Below, in pieces: positions 22,791 through 34,002 of a stretch of DNA of 64,000 nt (positions are counted from its first letter, which is position 1; each line of letters begins with the position of its first letter). The stretch spans positions 124,001 through 188,000 of the forward strand of contig NZ_NFLE01000001.1 of assembly GCF_002160755.1 (NCBI RefSeq). Direction: 5' to 3'. A program made the translations under genes and the position numbers. The notes under the pieces were generated by a model. The model was not told the DNA's origin. It saw only the letters and a list, made by a program, of their open reading frames with translations, and did no database searches. Source of the DNA: Lachnoclostridium sp. An14 (GTDB lineage: Bacteria > Bacillota > Clostridia > Lachnospirales > Lachnospiraceae).

Positions 22791-23493
22791 TGTCTTCTCC
22801 CAAAGCCTCCAAAGGCACGAAATCCGGCGCGTAAATCTCCTCCCGCTGCACCTCAAAGGTGAGGGGAGTGATTTCCATGCCGATCTCCCGGCAGTAGGTC
22901 TCCAGCACCAGCTCCGGCTTTATATTGTCCGTGCTGCCGGTGGATACCCGCATGGCCACTGCCGGCCGCTCGTCCTCCCGCAGGACCTGCAGCTGATAGA
23001 TCAGCGGCTTTAAATCCAGCTGCCGCTCGCCCTTTTTCGTTTTCTTCACAATAGGAATAGATTCCCGGCCATAAAAGGCCTCCAGGCCGGCAAAAAAGCC
23101 CTCCAGATCCTCCGGCTCATAACCGTTCCGGAAACGGACGGTGTAGTCGGCACAGTCCACCAGGGACATGGCATTTCCGGCCCCGTCGGGAAGTCTGCGG
23201 TAGCTTAACACCTCAAACCCTTCCACCATCACCTCATTTAACCGCCTCACCATCTCCGCGGAGGAGCCGGTGGAGTGCACCTCGATGTCCATATACTCTC
23301 CGTTGCTGGTCAGGCCCACGCCCAGGGGGGCGGCGAAGGACATGATCTGATGAGGGCTGAATCCTTCGCTGTAGCGGATATTCACGTCGGCCCGGCGCAT
23401 GGCTTTCTGGAAATAGCGCATCACATCCAGATGGCCGATAAATTTCATGGTGCCGTGTTTTGCGAATTTAATTCTTATTTTCAAAGCAGACAC
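22783..23493 (-). CDS. TIGR03936-family radical-SAM-associated protein (DUF2344)
   Basis: A 236-aa protein with the family start KIRIKFAKHGTMKFIGHLDVMRYFQKAMRRA and the segment YSEGFSPHQIMSFAAPLGVG. It is found next to the B12-binding radical SAM gene and RNase G in Clostridia. The function is not established; a role in RNA modification has been suggested because of its neighbours. It overlaps the radical SAM gene by 26 bp. Confidence 0.9.
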   Translation of the reverse strand: MSALKIRIKFAKHGTMKFIGHLDVMRYFQKAMRRADVNIRYSEGFSPHQIMSFAAPLGVGLTSNGEYMDIEVHSTGSSAEMVRRLNEVMVEGFEVLSYRRLPDGAGNAMSLVDCADYTVRFRNGYEPEDLEGFFAGLEAFYGRESIPIVKKTKKGERQLDLKPLIYQLQVLREDERPAVAMRVSTGSTDNIKPELVLETYCREIGMEITPLTFEVQREEIYAPDFVPLEALGEDIE

Positions 23494-25336
23494 CTCCTTT
23501 AAATTTCATGGCGCCGCAGGCGGAACAGCGCTGGCGGCAGTTGGGAGTCACCTGCTCCCGGTTGGCATTCTCCCACTCTCTCTTTAAAAATGCCTTGCTC
23601 ACACCGGAGTCAATGAAATCCCAGGGGAAGATTTCCTCCAGGGAGCGCTCCCTTGTGGTGTAAAAGTCAATGGAGAGACCGCAGGCATCAAAAGCCTCCA
23701 TCCAGATCTCGTTTTTAAAGAATTCAGACCAGGAATCGTAGAGCGCCCCGTTTTTATAGGCCGTCTCCACTACGGCGGACACCCGGCGGTCGCCTCTGGC
23801 GAGAACGCCCTCCAGCACGGTCAGATCCGCCTCGTGCCAGTTGTATTTTAAGCTCTTGTAATTGCGCATTTCCTTGAATTTATTCTTTACGATGTACGCC
23901 TTTTCTAAGAACTCCTCCTTGGTGCACATTCTGGCCCACTGGAAGGGGGTGAAGGGCTTGGGCACAAAGAAGGAGGAGCTGGCCACTACCTGCACCTTGC
24001 CCTGGCGCTCCGATTTGGGAATCTCATCGTAATAGGTCTCTGCCACTTTTTCGGAGAGAAGGGCAATTCCCTCCATATCCTCCACCGTCTCCGTGGGCAG
24101 TCCCAGCATGAAATAAAGCTTCACGCGGTTCCATCCGCCGTGGAAAGCGTCTGCCGCTCCCTTTAAGATGGATTCCTCCGTAAGCCCCTTATTGATCACG
24201 TCCCGCAGACGCTGGGAACCGGCCTCCGGTGCGAAGGTCAGACTGCTCTTTTTCACGTCCTGTACCTTTCTCATCACATCCAGGGAAAAGGCGTCAATGC
24301 GCAGAGACGGCAGAGAAATATTGACACCCTTGTCCTTAAACTCGTCGATGAGGAAATTCACCAGGCCTTCCAGCTGGGAATAGTCGCTGGAACTTAAGGA
24401 GCTTAAGGAAATTTCCTCATGTCCGGTACTCTTTAACATCTGCACCGCGTAATCCTTCAGATACTCCAGGCTGTGCTCCCGTAGCGGGCGGTACACATTT
24501 CCTGCCTGGCAGAACCGGCAGCCGCGAATGCAGCCCCTCATAATCTCCAACACCACACGGTCCTGGGTGACCTTAATAAAGGGGACCACCGGTTTCTGAA
24601 TGTAGGTAGCGCTGTCCATATCCATTACCAGCTCCTTGGTGATCACCGGGCTGGCGTGGCGGTTGGTGGGGGTAAAGGCGGCAATGGTACCGTCCTCCTT
24701 GTAGTCCACCTGGTAGAACATGGGCACGTACATTCCCGGCAGCTCCGCCACCTTCTCTAAAAATTCCAGACGGCTGCCGCCCTGTCTCTTATGTTCCTTG
24801 TAAAGGTCAAAAATCCGGTCGTACTGGGTCTCGCCTTCTCCAATATAGAAGAAGTCGAAAAACTCCGCCAGCGGCTCCGGATTGTAGGCGCAGGGGCCGC
24901 CGCCGATCACAATGGGGTCTTCCTCCGTCCGATCGCAGGCGTGGAGGGGAATTCCGGACAGATCAAGCACCTGCAGAATGTTGGTGTAGCACATCTCATA
25001 CTGCAGGGTGATTCCCAGAAAGTCAAAATCTTTTACCGGGTCCTGGCTCTCCAGAGCAAACAGGGGGATGTGTTTCTCCCGCATAAGCTTGTCCAAATCC
25101 ACCCACGGGGAAAATACGCGCTCACAGTAGACATCTTCCCTGCGGTTGAACATATCGTAGAGAATCTGCAGCCCCAGGTGGGACATACTGATTTCGTATA
25201 CGTCCGGGAAACACATGGCAAAGCGGATGTCCACCTTAGACGGATCCTTCACCACGGAGTTGACTTCGCCTCCGATGTAGCGGGCCGGTTTGTCGATGCT
25301 GAGCAAAACCTCGTCGCTTAGTGCTAATTTTCTCAT
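23468..25336 (-). CDS. TIGR03960-family B12-binding radical SAM protein
   Basis: A 622-aa protein; start at the ATG opening MRKLALSDEVL. An N-terminal cobalamin-binding-like domain is followed by the radical SAM motif CIRGCRFCQAG (three Cys for the 4Fe-4S cluster) and a C-terminal zinc-like CRQRCSACG. It pairs with the DUF2344 protein downstream. Substrate unknown. First gene of the run that continues to rsfS. Confidence 0.9.
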   Translation of the reverse strand: MRKLALSDEVLLSIDKPARYIGGEVNSVVKDPSKVDIRFAMCFPDVYEISMSHLGLQILYDMFNRREDVYCERVFSPWVDLDKLMREKHIPLFALESQDPVKDFDFLGITLQYEMCYTNILQVLDLSGIPLHACDRTEEDPIVIGGGPCAYNPEPLAEFFDFFYIGEGETQYDRIFDLYKEHKRQGGSRLEFLEKVAELPGMYVPMFYQVDYKEDGTIAAFTPTNRHASPVITKELVMDMDSATYIQKPVVPFIKVTQDRVVLEIMRGCIRGCRFCQAGNVYRPLREHSLEYLKDYAVQMLKSTGHEEISLSSLSSSDYSQLEGLVNFLIDEFKDKGVNISLPSLRIDAFSLDVMRKVQDVKKSSLTFAPEAGSQRLRDVINKGLTEESILKGAADAFHGGWNRVKLYFMLGLPTETVEDMEGIALLSEKVAETYYDEIPKSERQGKVQVVASSSFFVPKPFTPFQWARMCTKEEFLEKAYIVKNKFKEMRNYKSLKYNWHEADLTVLEGVLARGDRRVSAVVETAYKNGALYDSWSEFFKNEIWMEAFDACGLSIDFYTTRERSLEEIFPWDFIDSGVSKAFLKREWENANREQVTPNCRQRCSACGAMKFKGGVCFENKN

Positions 25337-25992
25337 TTTTCCTGATATTCTCCTATCTTTTCGCGCAGTGACCGCGGTATCCATATGCGCCTTCGCGCAC
25401 ATTGGCGCCAAAACACAGCTGCGTAAACAGCCATTTTCCTACGCCAGAAATGCGCCTCCGCCGAAGGCTTTCCCGTCACAGGGAATGCCGTCTCCTACGG
25501 CGCAACATCCCAGCGCGCAAAAAACGCCCACCGGCACAAATGGCCGTACAAGCCTCAATCCGGAGACCGCGATCACCGCTGCACGATTCAACACTCCGCA
25601 ACATTATAAACGATTTCTGAGTATTAATCAATCAATAATGGGGATTTTCGCAGGGAGATACACGGAAATTACAAATATTCCAAAAGCAGACGGGAAGACG
25701 GGCCGAAATACGCCCAAAAGGAAGGAACAGACCATAAACCGGCAATCTATCACATTCCCTAATCAAACAGCACCGCCCCCATTCCACGAACCCTTCCCCA
25801 TATCAAAGACTCCAGCCGCAGCGCAGAGAATGATCCCAGGGAACTCGCGATAAAGGCATAATAAAGATTCCCGTCCCCCTTGCATTTTCCCTCCATCTGT
25901 TGTACAATTCAGTTAGTTTACCTTAACCATTGATGCAGTGCCTTACAGGCCCACAACCCCCCCGCCCAGCTATCCCCCGAAAGGAGCCGCCC
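25337..25992. other. Gene-free divergent gap with a palindromic repeat
   Basis: No frame with a ribosome binding site. The left part is GC-rich and holds one copy of the 23-bp palindromic repeat family (25477-25499). The right part (25600-25920) is AT-rich and probably carries promoters for the TetR gene; no clear motif pair was picked. A promoter for the leftward radical SAM operon is expected here too. Confidence 0.4.
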
Positions 25993-26634
25993 ATGGAATC
26001 ACCCATCCTCCCAAAACCGCTGAGACAAGGCCTCTCCAAGGCGCAGTTGACAAAGGAAACCCTGTTAAAAAACGCCAAAAAAGAATTTCTTTCCCACGGT
26101 TTCCAGGGGGCCTCCCTACGGCGCATCTGCGCCTCGGCGGGAGTTACCACCGGCGCCGTCTATTTTTTCTTTCAGAACAAGGAGGATCTGTTTTCACAGA
26201 TCGTGGCCCCCACAGCCAGCGGCCTGGCAGCTTTAGGGCGGGAGCTGACAGAAACGGAGTATGCCAGTCCTGACCTGGGCCCAGCCTGCGACCTTCGGCT
26301 TATGGAGTTTTTATACTGCCATCGGGAGGAGGCCCTGCTGCTCCTGGAGCATTCCGCTCACACCAGGTACGAGACGTTTCCGGGAGAGCTGTACGCCCAG
26401 ATGCGCCAGACCTTCCTCCTCTTTTTCAAACGCTACGGCCGGGAGGATGCGGACCCGGAGCTGATCCGGATTTTGGTGGAAATGCGTATGAAGGGATTTT
26501 TGGAAATTTTAAAAGGAGACTACACCATGGAACAGGCCCTAACTCTCACCCGCCAAACCGGCATCTACGCCGACGGCGGTTTCCGGCAGCTAGCTGCTAC
26601 CATGAAAACAGAACAACCGATGGATAAAAATTGA
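25993..26634 (+). CDS. TetR/AcrR-family transcriptional regulator
   Basis: A 213-aa protein; the ATG at 25993 follows AAAGGAG. The N-terminal helix-turn-helix is clear (ETLLKNAKKEFLSHGFQGAS, RRICASAGVTTGAVYFFFQN). The C-terminal ligand domain is unassigned. It precedes a membrane-anchored methyltransferase by 71 bp, with a terminator between, so it may control that gene. Confidence 0.9.
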   Translation: MESPILPKPLRQGLSKAQLTKETLLKNAKKEFLSHGFQGASLRRICASAGVTTGAVYFFFQNKEDLFSQIVAPTASGLAALGRELTETEYASPDLGPACDLRLMEFLYCHREEALLLLEHSAHTRYETFPGELYAQMRQTFLLFFKRYGREDADPELIRILVEMRMKGFLEILKGDYTMEQALTLTRQTGIYADGGFRQLAATMKTEQPMDKN

Positions 26635-26662
26635 AGTCCGGGGCAAGCGCTCCGGACTTTTT
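26634..26662 (+). terminator. Terminator after the TetR gene
   Basis: AAGTCCGG (26634-26641) pairs with CCGGACTT (26652-26659), followed by TTT; it overlaps the stop codon region. Confidence 0.8.
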
Positions 26663-26705
26663 ACATAACAAAACATAACAACTGTTATCGAAGGAGGATC
26701 AAAAA

Positions 26706-27503
26706 ATGAAACACAAAAACACCTTAACCCCCGACTACGGAAACTGGGTCCCCGCTGCCATGATGAAATGGATGGCCGCCGCCGAAGGACTGCTGCTCCT
26801 TCTCACTGCCGTCCTGGCCCGCTTTCTGAGGACGCCGGTTCCCGCTGTCCTGTGCGGCGTCCTGTCCGGGTTTCTCCTGGGGCTGTGGCTCTATATGTTC
26901 CGCTGCCGCGCCTTATTTGATTTTCGCCGCGGCGGTCTCATGGGCACCATCCATCAATACCTTTTGGCTCACCTGCCCTGGGATGGAAAGGGGACGCTGC
27001 TGGACATCGGCTGCGGCTCCGGCGCCCTCACCATCCGCTGTGCGAAAGCCTATCCCCAGGCAGCGCTGACAGGCGTGGACTACTGGGGCGCGGAATGGAG
27101 CTACGCCAAAGAACAGTGCGAGAGAAACGCCGCGGCAGAAGGAGTCTCCGGCCGGATCACGTTCCAAAAGGGCGACGCGGCCCATTTAGACTTCCCTGAC
27201 GGCAGTTTCGACGCCGTGGTGAGCAACTTCGTATTCCACGAGGTGCGTTCGGAAAAGGTCAAGAAAAACGTAGTGCGGGAGGCTCTGCGGATGGTAAAGC
27301 CAGGGGGATGTTTCGCCTTCCAGGACCTGTTTTCCCAGGAAACCCTCTACGGAGACATGGAGGCATTTGTCCGTGAGCTGCGCCTGGAAGGTTTTCAGGA
27401 GGTTCACTACATTCCCTTTGTGGAGCGGCAGGGCTTTGTCCCCTGGTATGTCCAGACGCCCTGGATGCTCCGCGGGGTCGGCCTGCTCTACGGCAGAAAA
27501 TAG
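26706..27503 (+). CDS. Membrane-anchored class I SAM methyltransferase
   Basis: A 265-aa protein behind GAAGGAGG. Two membrane segments (about residues 20-42 and 46-64) precede a Rossmann methyltransferase with LLDIGCGSGALTI (SAM loop), GVDYWG and FDAVVSNFVFHEV. The substrate is unknown; similar small-molecule or quinone-type methyltransferases are common beside TetR regulators. Anchoring suggests a membrane or lipophilic substrate. Confidence 0.82.
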   Translation: MKHKNTLTPDYGNWVPAAMMKWMAAAEGLLLLLTAVLARFLRTPVPAVLCGVLSGFLLGLWLYMFRCRALFDFRRGGLMGTIHQYLLAHLPWDGKGTLLDIGCGSGALTIRCAKAYPQAALTGVDYWGAEWSYAKEQCERNAAAEGVSGRITFQKGDAAHLDFPDGSFDAVVSNFVFHEVRSEKVKKNVVREALRMVKPGGCFAFQDLFSQETLYGDMEAFVRELRLEGFQEVHYIPFVERQGFVPWYVQTPWMLRGVGLLYGRK

Positions 27504-27567
27504 ACGGAACATTTCGCCTCCCCTGAACGCGTCTCGGTCATAGCCAACCCTTTACTGTCATAAAATA

Positions 27568-27623
27568 CGGGTGTCAAACGGATGTTTGCAGACGGTCCGT
27601 TCCATCTGTCCTTTTGACACCCG
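27568..27623. terminator. Hairpin between convergent methyltransferase and glpK genes
   Basis: CGGGTGTCAA (27568-27577) pairs with TTGACACCCG (27614-27623), a perfect 10-bp stem with a large loop. No clean T-run on the plus side, so termination is likely but not certain. Confidence 0.5.
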
Positions 27624-27656
27624 AACCCTCCGGTGCCACCGTTTCCCGCACCACAG

Positions 27657-27686
27657 CAAAACGGCACAGCCAAGCCTGACTGTGCC
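27657..27686 (-). terminator. Terminator of glpK
   Basis: GGCACAG (27663-27669) and CTGTGCC (27680-27686) form a stem; on the minus strand it is followed by GTTTTGC, 22 bp after the glpK stop. Confidence 0.6.
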
Positions 27687-27707
27687 CATCATAAACTGAT
27701 CCTTTTT

Positions 27708-29222
<1,515 letters not shown>

Positions 29223-29237
29223 TTACTCCCCGCCGGA

Positions 29238-30221
29238 TCAGCCGATCAGGCCCTTGTCCATGTAGCCTGCCAGCTCCCTGGCAAAATAGGTGAGCAGAAT
29301 GTTGCAGCCCGCCCGGTAAATGCTGGTGGCTGTCTCGCAGATCAGTTTCTCCTCCTCAATATAGCCCAGTTTGGCGCCGGCCTTGATGAGGGCGTACTCC
29401 CCGCTGACACTGTAGGCCGCCACCGGCACGTCGATGGCATCCGCCGTCTCCCGGATCACGTCCAGATAGGACAGGGCCGGCTTGATCATGATAATGTCCG
29501 CCCCCTCGTCCAGGTCGGAAAAGACCTCCTTCATGGCCTCTCTCCGGTTGTGATAGTCCATCTGGTAGGACTTCCGGTCCCCGAAGGCCGGGGCGGAGCC
29601 GGCCGCGTCCCGAAACGGGCCATAAAACCCGGAGGCGTATTTTGCCGCGTAGGACATGATGGGCACGTTGCAGTAGCCGTTTTCATCCAAAAGCTGCCGG
29701 ATGGCTCCCACCCGTCCGTCCATCATATCGGAGGGCGCCACCATGTCCGCCCCCGCCTGCACCTGGGACAGGGCAATCTTTGCCAGATACTCCAGGGTTT
29801 TGTCATTGTCCACATAGTCCCCGTCCAGGATTCCGCAGTGGCCGTGGGAGGTGTACTCGCACATACACACATCCCCGATCAGGTAAAGCTCCGGCACCTC
29901 CGCCTTCGCCTTCCGGAACGCCTTCTGCACAATTCCGTCCTCCGCCCAGGCGCCGCTGCCGCAGCTGTCCTTGTGGTCCGGAATCCCGAAAAACATCACG
30001 CTGGAAACCCCGGCAGCCGCCGTCTCCTGTAACACCTCCGACAGCCGGTCCACGCTGTAGCGGTACTGGCCGGGCATGGTGGGAATCTCCTGCTTAATAT
30101 TCGTTCCCTCCATCACAAAGATGGGATAAATCAGGGAGGACTTGTCCATCCTGGTCTCCCTCACCATTTTCCGCAATACCGGACTCCTGCGGAGCCGTCT
30201 CGGTCTGTGAATCATCTCCAT
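29238..30221 (-). CDS. hemB: Porphobilinogen synthase HemB (ALA dehydratase)
   Basis: A 327-aa protein. Active-site lysines lie in APSDMMDGR's neighbourhood and in IIMIKPALSYLDV; the Cys-rich DVCMCEYTSHGHCGI marks a zinc-dependent enzyme. It condenses two 5-aminolevulinate to porphobilinogen. With hemA, hemC and cobA-hemD on the same strand it supplies uroporphyrinogen III for siroheme. hemL is not in the window. Confidence 0.96.
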   Translation of the reverse strand: MEMIHRPRRLRRSPVLRKMVRETRMDKSSLIYPIFVMEGTNIKQEIPTMPGQYRYSVDRLSEVLQETAAAGVSSVMFFGIPDHKDSCGSGAWAEDGIVQKAFRKAKAEVPELYLIGDVCMCEYTSHGHCGILDGDYVDNDKTLEYLAKIALSQVQAGADMVAPSDMMDGRVGAIRQLLDENGYCNVPIMSYAAKYASGFYGPFRDAAGSAPAFGDRKSYQMDYHNRREAMKEVFSDLDEGADIIMIKPALSYLDVIRETADAIDVPVAAYSVSGEYALIKAGAKLGYIEEEKLICETATSIYRAGCNILLTYFARELAGYMDKGLIG

Positions 30222-30393
30222 TGTCTTTTCCCTCTTTCCCTCATAAATTGGCGGTTTCTCTCATTCTGCCACCTCTGTCCCTGTTTCAGCCCCGGAAACG
30301 GCCTGGAAAACCGTCTCCGCGAAAACCATGAAAGGTCAAAACACCTTTGACCCTCGTATCCTCATTATAACACAGCCCACCGGCAGGCGCACC

Positions 30394-31914
30394 CTAATTT
30401 CCCGCCACGTCCTTCAAAATCGCCGCTGTCATCCCGGGAATACTGAAGGTCTCCGCCACCACGTCCGCCCTTCGCCCTCTGGCGTTCAGAGCCTTCGCGG
30501 TCACGTCCCCGATGCAGACCACCCGCACCTGGTCCAGAGCCTTCCGCTCCCCCTCCGTCAGTCCGTCAAAAAAGGCCTCCACCCCTGACGCGCTGGCAAA
30601 GGTGAGATAATGGGAGGCTTTTAACGTCTCCTCCAGTCTCTCTTTTTCCCTCCAGGTTCCCTCCACATCGTAGAGCACCACGTCGTCATACCGGATTTTC
30701 GCCCGGTCCAGCGTTTCATTTAAAATGGGAGAACCGCCGGAAGAACGGGGAATCAAAAGCCAGTCCTCCGGCCCCGCGAGCTTTGCCAGCCCGGCAGCCA
30801 AATCCTCCACCTGATAGCGCTCCGGCACGTAATCCGCCAGGAATCCAAAGGTTTTTAACTCCCTGGCCGTCCCTTTTCCCACAGCCGCCAGTTTCATCCG
30901 GCCCAGGCTGCGGTGATCCCGTCCAGCGGCCAAAAGCCCCTCGAAAAACAGCCGCACCGCGTTGGCACTGGTAAACACCAGCCACGTATACCGCTCCAGG
31001 GACTGGTACGCCGCCGTCATCCCGGGGCTGTCCAGATGGGATTTTACCCCTAAGCCGCAGACCCGTTCCGCCTCGGCTCCCAGAGCCGTCAGGGAGGCCA
31101 GCAATTTTTCCGTAAACGCCGGCGTTCCCGTCACGCTTACCCGCACTCCGTCCAGGGGCCGTCTGACCGTAGCCCGGAAATCCAGAGAAACGGTCTCCCC
31201 CACCACAATAATGGCCGGCGTGCCGATTCCTGCCTCCGCCACCCGGTCCTCAATGTCTCCCAGGGTTCCTTTTACAAACCGCTCCTCCGGCAGCGTCCCA
31301 TTTTCAATCACCGCCGCCGGCGTCTCAGCCGGTTTTCCCGCCTCCAGCAGGCCGGATACGATGGGATGGAGGTTTCCCAGGCCCATGAGGAACACCAGCG
31401 TCCCGGAAAGCCTGGCAAAGGCCGGAAAATCCGGCGGCAGCGTGCCGTCCTCCGACAAAGTGTGTCCCGTCATCACGTGGAAACTGCGGCTCATGGCCCG
31501 GTGGGTCACCGGAATGCCCGCATGAGCCGGGACTGCCACCGCGCTGGTCACACCAGGCACCACCTCGTAGGGGATTCCCGCCGCCTCAAGAGCCAGCACT
31601 TCCTCCCCGCCCCGTCCAAATACGAAGGGGTCTCCGCCTTTGAGGCGCACCACCGTCCTCCCGGCTGTTCCCAGCTCCACCAGCAGACGATTGATCTCCT
31701 CCTGTTTCATGGAATGCTGCCCGGCCCGTTTTCCCACATAGATCCGCTCCGCCTTCTCCGGCGCCAGCTCCAGCAGCTGGTCCGACGACAGGGAGTCATA
31801 CACCACCGTATCACAGCGGTTCAGCCTGGCCATTCCCTTGGCGGTGATCAGACCAGGATCCCCCGGTCCCGCTCCCACCAGATAAACAGCGCCCACATTC
31901 TCCGTCGTTTTCAT
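30394..31914 (-). CDS. cobA-hemD: CobA-HemD fusion: uroporphyrinogen-III methyltransferase and synthase
   Basis: A 506-aa protein; ATG at 31914 behind AAGGAGG. The N-terminal half (about 1-245) is SUMT with VYLVGAGPGDPGLITAKG and VVRLKGGDPFVFGRGGEE. The C-terminal half (about 250-500) is uroporphyrinogen-III synthase. One chain therefore closes the ring and methylates it to precorrin-2, the branch toward siroheme or B12. Such fusions are common in Clostridia. Confidence 0.94.
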   Translation of the reverse strand: MKTTENVGAVYLVGAGPGDPGLITAKGMARLNRCDTVVYDSLSSDQLLELAPEKAERIYVGKRAGQHSMKQEEINRLLVELGTAGRTVVRLKGGDPFVFGRGGEEVLALEAAGIPYEVVPGVTSAVAVPAHAGIPVTHRAMSRSFHVMTGHTLSEDGTLPPDFPAFARLSGTLVFLMGLGNLHPIVSGLLEAGKPAETPAAVIENGTLPEERFVKGTLGDIEDRVAEAGIGTPAIIVVGETVSLDFRATVRRPLDGVRVSVTGTPAFTEKLLASLTALGAEAERVCGLGVKSHLDSPGMTAAYQSLERYTWLVFTSANAVRLFFEGLLAAGRDHRSLGRMKLAAVGKGTARELKTFGFLADYVPERYQVEDLAAGLAKLAGPEDWLLIPRSSGGSPILNETLDRAKIRYDDVVLYDVEGTWREKERLEETLKASHYLTFASASGVEAFFDGLTEGERKALDQVRVVCIGDVTAKALNARGRRADVVAETFSIPGMTAAILKDVAGN

Positions 31915-31956
31915 CCATAGCCTCCTTCGCTCTTTTAACCAAATAAACCAATTCAC

Positions 31957-32434
31957 AGCTCCCGCCGGCTACCGCGCCCGTTCGCCCGCAAAACAGCAAG
32001 ACTGCAAACTGCGAAACTGCGAACCACAAAACTGTAAACCGCGAAACTGTAAACCGTGAGCCTGCAAATCCATAGAACTGCAAACCCGTAAATTTCCGGA
32101 ATTACCCTAATTATCAAAAAGGTAAGAAATTATTAAAATGCAGAAAATGTAAAGAAAATCGAGCACACCGAAATTACATTGAAATTTCATTTGCCAAAAT
32201 AATCAAGAATATCAAGACTATTTAAAATATCAGAAATCCCCAGTAATTCCGAGATTCCAGAATTACTTAGATTTTCTATATTTCCTAAGCTTTCTATATT
32301 TCTGCATTATTCTTAATTATCTATATTTTCAAAATTATCTTTTATTTCCAATATATTTCAACATTTTTGCATTTCAACAATTCAATCTTATATTTCAACG
32401 TTTCAATCTATATTTCGATGATTCAATCTTTCTC
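31957..32434. repeat. AT-rich degenerate repeat tract between hemC and cobA-hemD
   Basis: About 480 bp without a supported gene inside an otherwise tight operon. From 31990 to 32090 short units related to AAACTGCGAAACTG / AAACTGTAAACCG recur imperfectly; from about 32150 to 32420 the sequence is very AT-rich with repeated TTTCAA, TATATTTC and ATTCAATC. It contrasts sharply with the GC-rich genes on both sides. Possibly an expanded repeat or a decayed insertion. Confidence 0.55.
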
Positions 32435-33355
32435 TCACCCATCCAGCTCTCCGGCCGCCTGTACCGCCAGTTCCTCTGCCTGGGCCGCCGGTCCCGTCAG
32501 ATGGGTCTTTCGCACCACGCCCTTGCGGCCGCAGATGCCAAAGAGCTCCATCTGCCCGTCCTCCAGAATCCGGGAAAACACGCCAATGGGCTCGTGGCAG
32601 CCGGCGTTCAAAAGCCGCAGCACCTTCCGCTCCGTGAGCAGGCAGAGACGGGCCTCCGGATCCTCCATGGCCCGGCAGGCCGTTTCCGCCCTCTCATCTC
32701 CTTCCCGGCCTTCCACCGCCAGGATGCCCTGGCCTCCCGCCGGGATAAAGGTCTCGCAGTCAAAAAAGTGGAACTGGAACTGGGGCAGGCTCCCGTCCAG
32801 AAATCCCAGCCGCTTTAAGCCGGCGGCCGCCAGCAAAATGCCGTCATAGCCCCCTTCCTCCAGCTTGCGCAGACGAGTATTTACATTTCCCCTGAGCATC
32901 TCGCAGCGAACGGCGGCTCCAGGCCACAGCTTAGGCCCTATGGCCTCGATCTGCACCTGCCGCCTGGGGCTGGAAGTACCGATGGCAATCTCCTTCTTCC
33001 CGGAAAGCTCCCGGCCTGCCACCGTCACCAGCACGTCCCGGGGATCCTCCCGTTCCGGCACAGCCACAATGGCCAGCCCCTCCGCCAGATCCATGGGCAT
33101 ATCCTTGGCGCTGTGGACAGCCAGGTCGATTTCCCCCTTGGCCAGCCCTTCCTCAAATTCCGATACAAAAACGCCTTTTCCGCCGAACTCCAGCAGCGGT
33201 TTTCCCAGAATTTTATCCCCCATGGTCTGGCGCAGCACCAGCTCCGTCCGAATGTCCGGACAGGCCTTTTCAATGGCGTCCGCCACCAGTTTCGTCTGGA
33301 TCACCGCCAGATCACTTTTTCTCGTTCCAATGCGGATCACTCCACCTTCCATCAT
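32435..33355 (-). CDS. hemC: Hydroxymethylbilane synthase HemC
   Basis: A 306-aa protein starting IRIGTRKSDLAVIQT, with HSAKDMP, IGTSSPRRQVQ and the dipyrromethane-cofactor Cys in NAGCHEPIG. It joins four porphobilinogens into hydroxymethylbilane. The start ATG overlaps the stop of the sirC-like gene (ATGATG), so the two are translationally coupled. Confidence 0.96.
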   Translation of the reverse strand: MMEGGVIRIGTRKSDLAVIQTKLVADAIEKACPDIRTELVLRQTMGDKILGKPLLEFGGKGVFVSEFEEGLAKGEIDLAVHSAKDMPMDLAEGLAIVAVPEREDPRDVLVTVAGRELSGKKEIAIGTSSPRRQVQIEAIGPKLWPGAAVRCEMLRGNVNTRLRKLEEGGYDGILLAAAGLKRLGFLDGSLPQFQFHFFDCETFIPAGGQGILAVEGREGDERAETACRAMEDPEARLCLLTERKVLRLLNAGCHEPIGVFSRILEDGQMELFGICGRKGVVRKTHLTGPAAQAEELAVQAAGELDG

Positions 33356-33999
33356 CTCTCCAGCCTCCTGCGTATCATTTCCTGCGCTTCCTCCCGGCTC
33401 AGACGGCAGCCACGGGCAATCCCCTCGTCCACCATGGCCCGGAACAGCTCCGTTCTCACGGAAATATCATCCACCTGCTCCTTCACCAGCTCCCGGTAGC
33501 TCCCCAGCTCCGCCGTCAGCTCCCCAAAGCCTTCAGGGATGGCCTCCCGGAACCGCCGTTTCAGGTACTGGGCGATGGTGGGGCTGCTGCCTCCGGTGGA
33601 AATTCCCACCGTAATATCCCCGTCCCGCACTAGGGCCGGAAAAATGAAACTGCACTCCGCCTGCACGTCCACCACGTTCACCGGCGTCTTACTCTCCCGG
33701 CAGAGGGCGGAAATGCGGTGATTCAGGACCTCGTCCTCCGTAGCTGCCACCACAAAGTCTGCCCCCTCCAGATCCCGGTCCTCAAATTTCCGGCAGATCA
33801 AGGTTAGAAAATCCCCCCGTCCTTCCTCCCGGAACCGTTTCTCCAGCTCTGTCAACTCCTCCTCCAGCTCCGGAGCTACCACCCGGATCCGGACTCCGTA
33901 ATCTGCCAGCACCAGCACCTTCCGGTACGCCACGTTTCCGCCGCCGACGATCAGGCAGTCCTGCCCTTCTATGTCCACAAAAAATGGAAAATACGCCAC
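33352..33999 (-). CDS. Precorrin-2 dehydrogenase (SirC/Met8-like)
   Basis: A 215-aa protein with an NAD-binding start (FVDIEGQDCLIVGGGNVAYRK) and the STGGSSPTIAQYLKRR motif. It oxidises precorrin-2 to sirohydrochlorin; Met8-type members also insert iron, which would finish siroheme. No separate chelatase is seen in the window. It sits between hemA and hemC. Confidence 0.92.
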   Translation of the reverse strand: MAYFPFFVDIEGQDCLIVGGGNVAYRKVLVLADYGVRIRVVAPELEEELTELEKRFREEGRGDFLTLICRKFEDRDLEGADFVVAATEDEVLNHRISALCRESKTPVNVVDVQAECSFIFPALVRDGDITVGISTGGSSPTIAQYLKRRFREAIPEGFGELTAELGSYRELVKEQVDDISVRTELFRAMVDEGIARGCRLSREEAQEMIRRRLER

Positions 34000-34002
34000 T
34001 GT

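Noticed and set aside
31957-32434. CRISPR array in the repeat tract
   Set aside because: Units are short, imperfect and without regular spacers; no cas genes.
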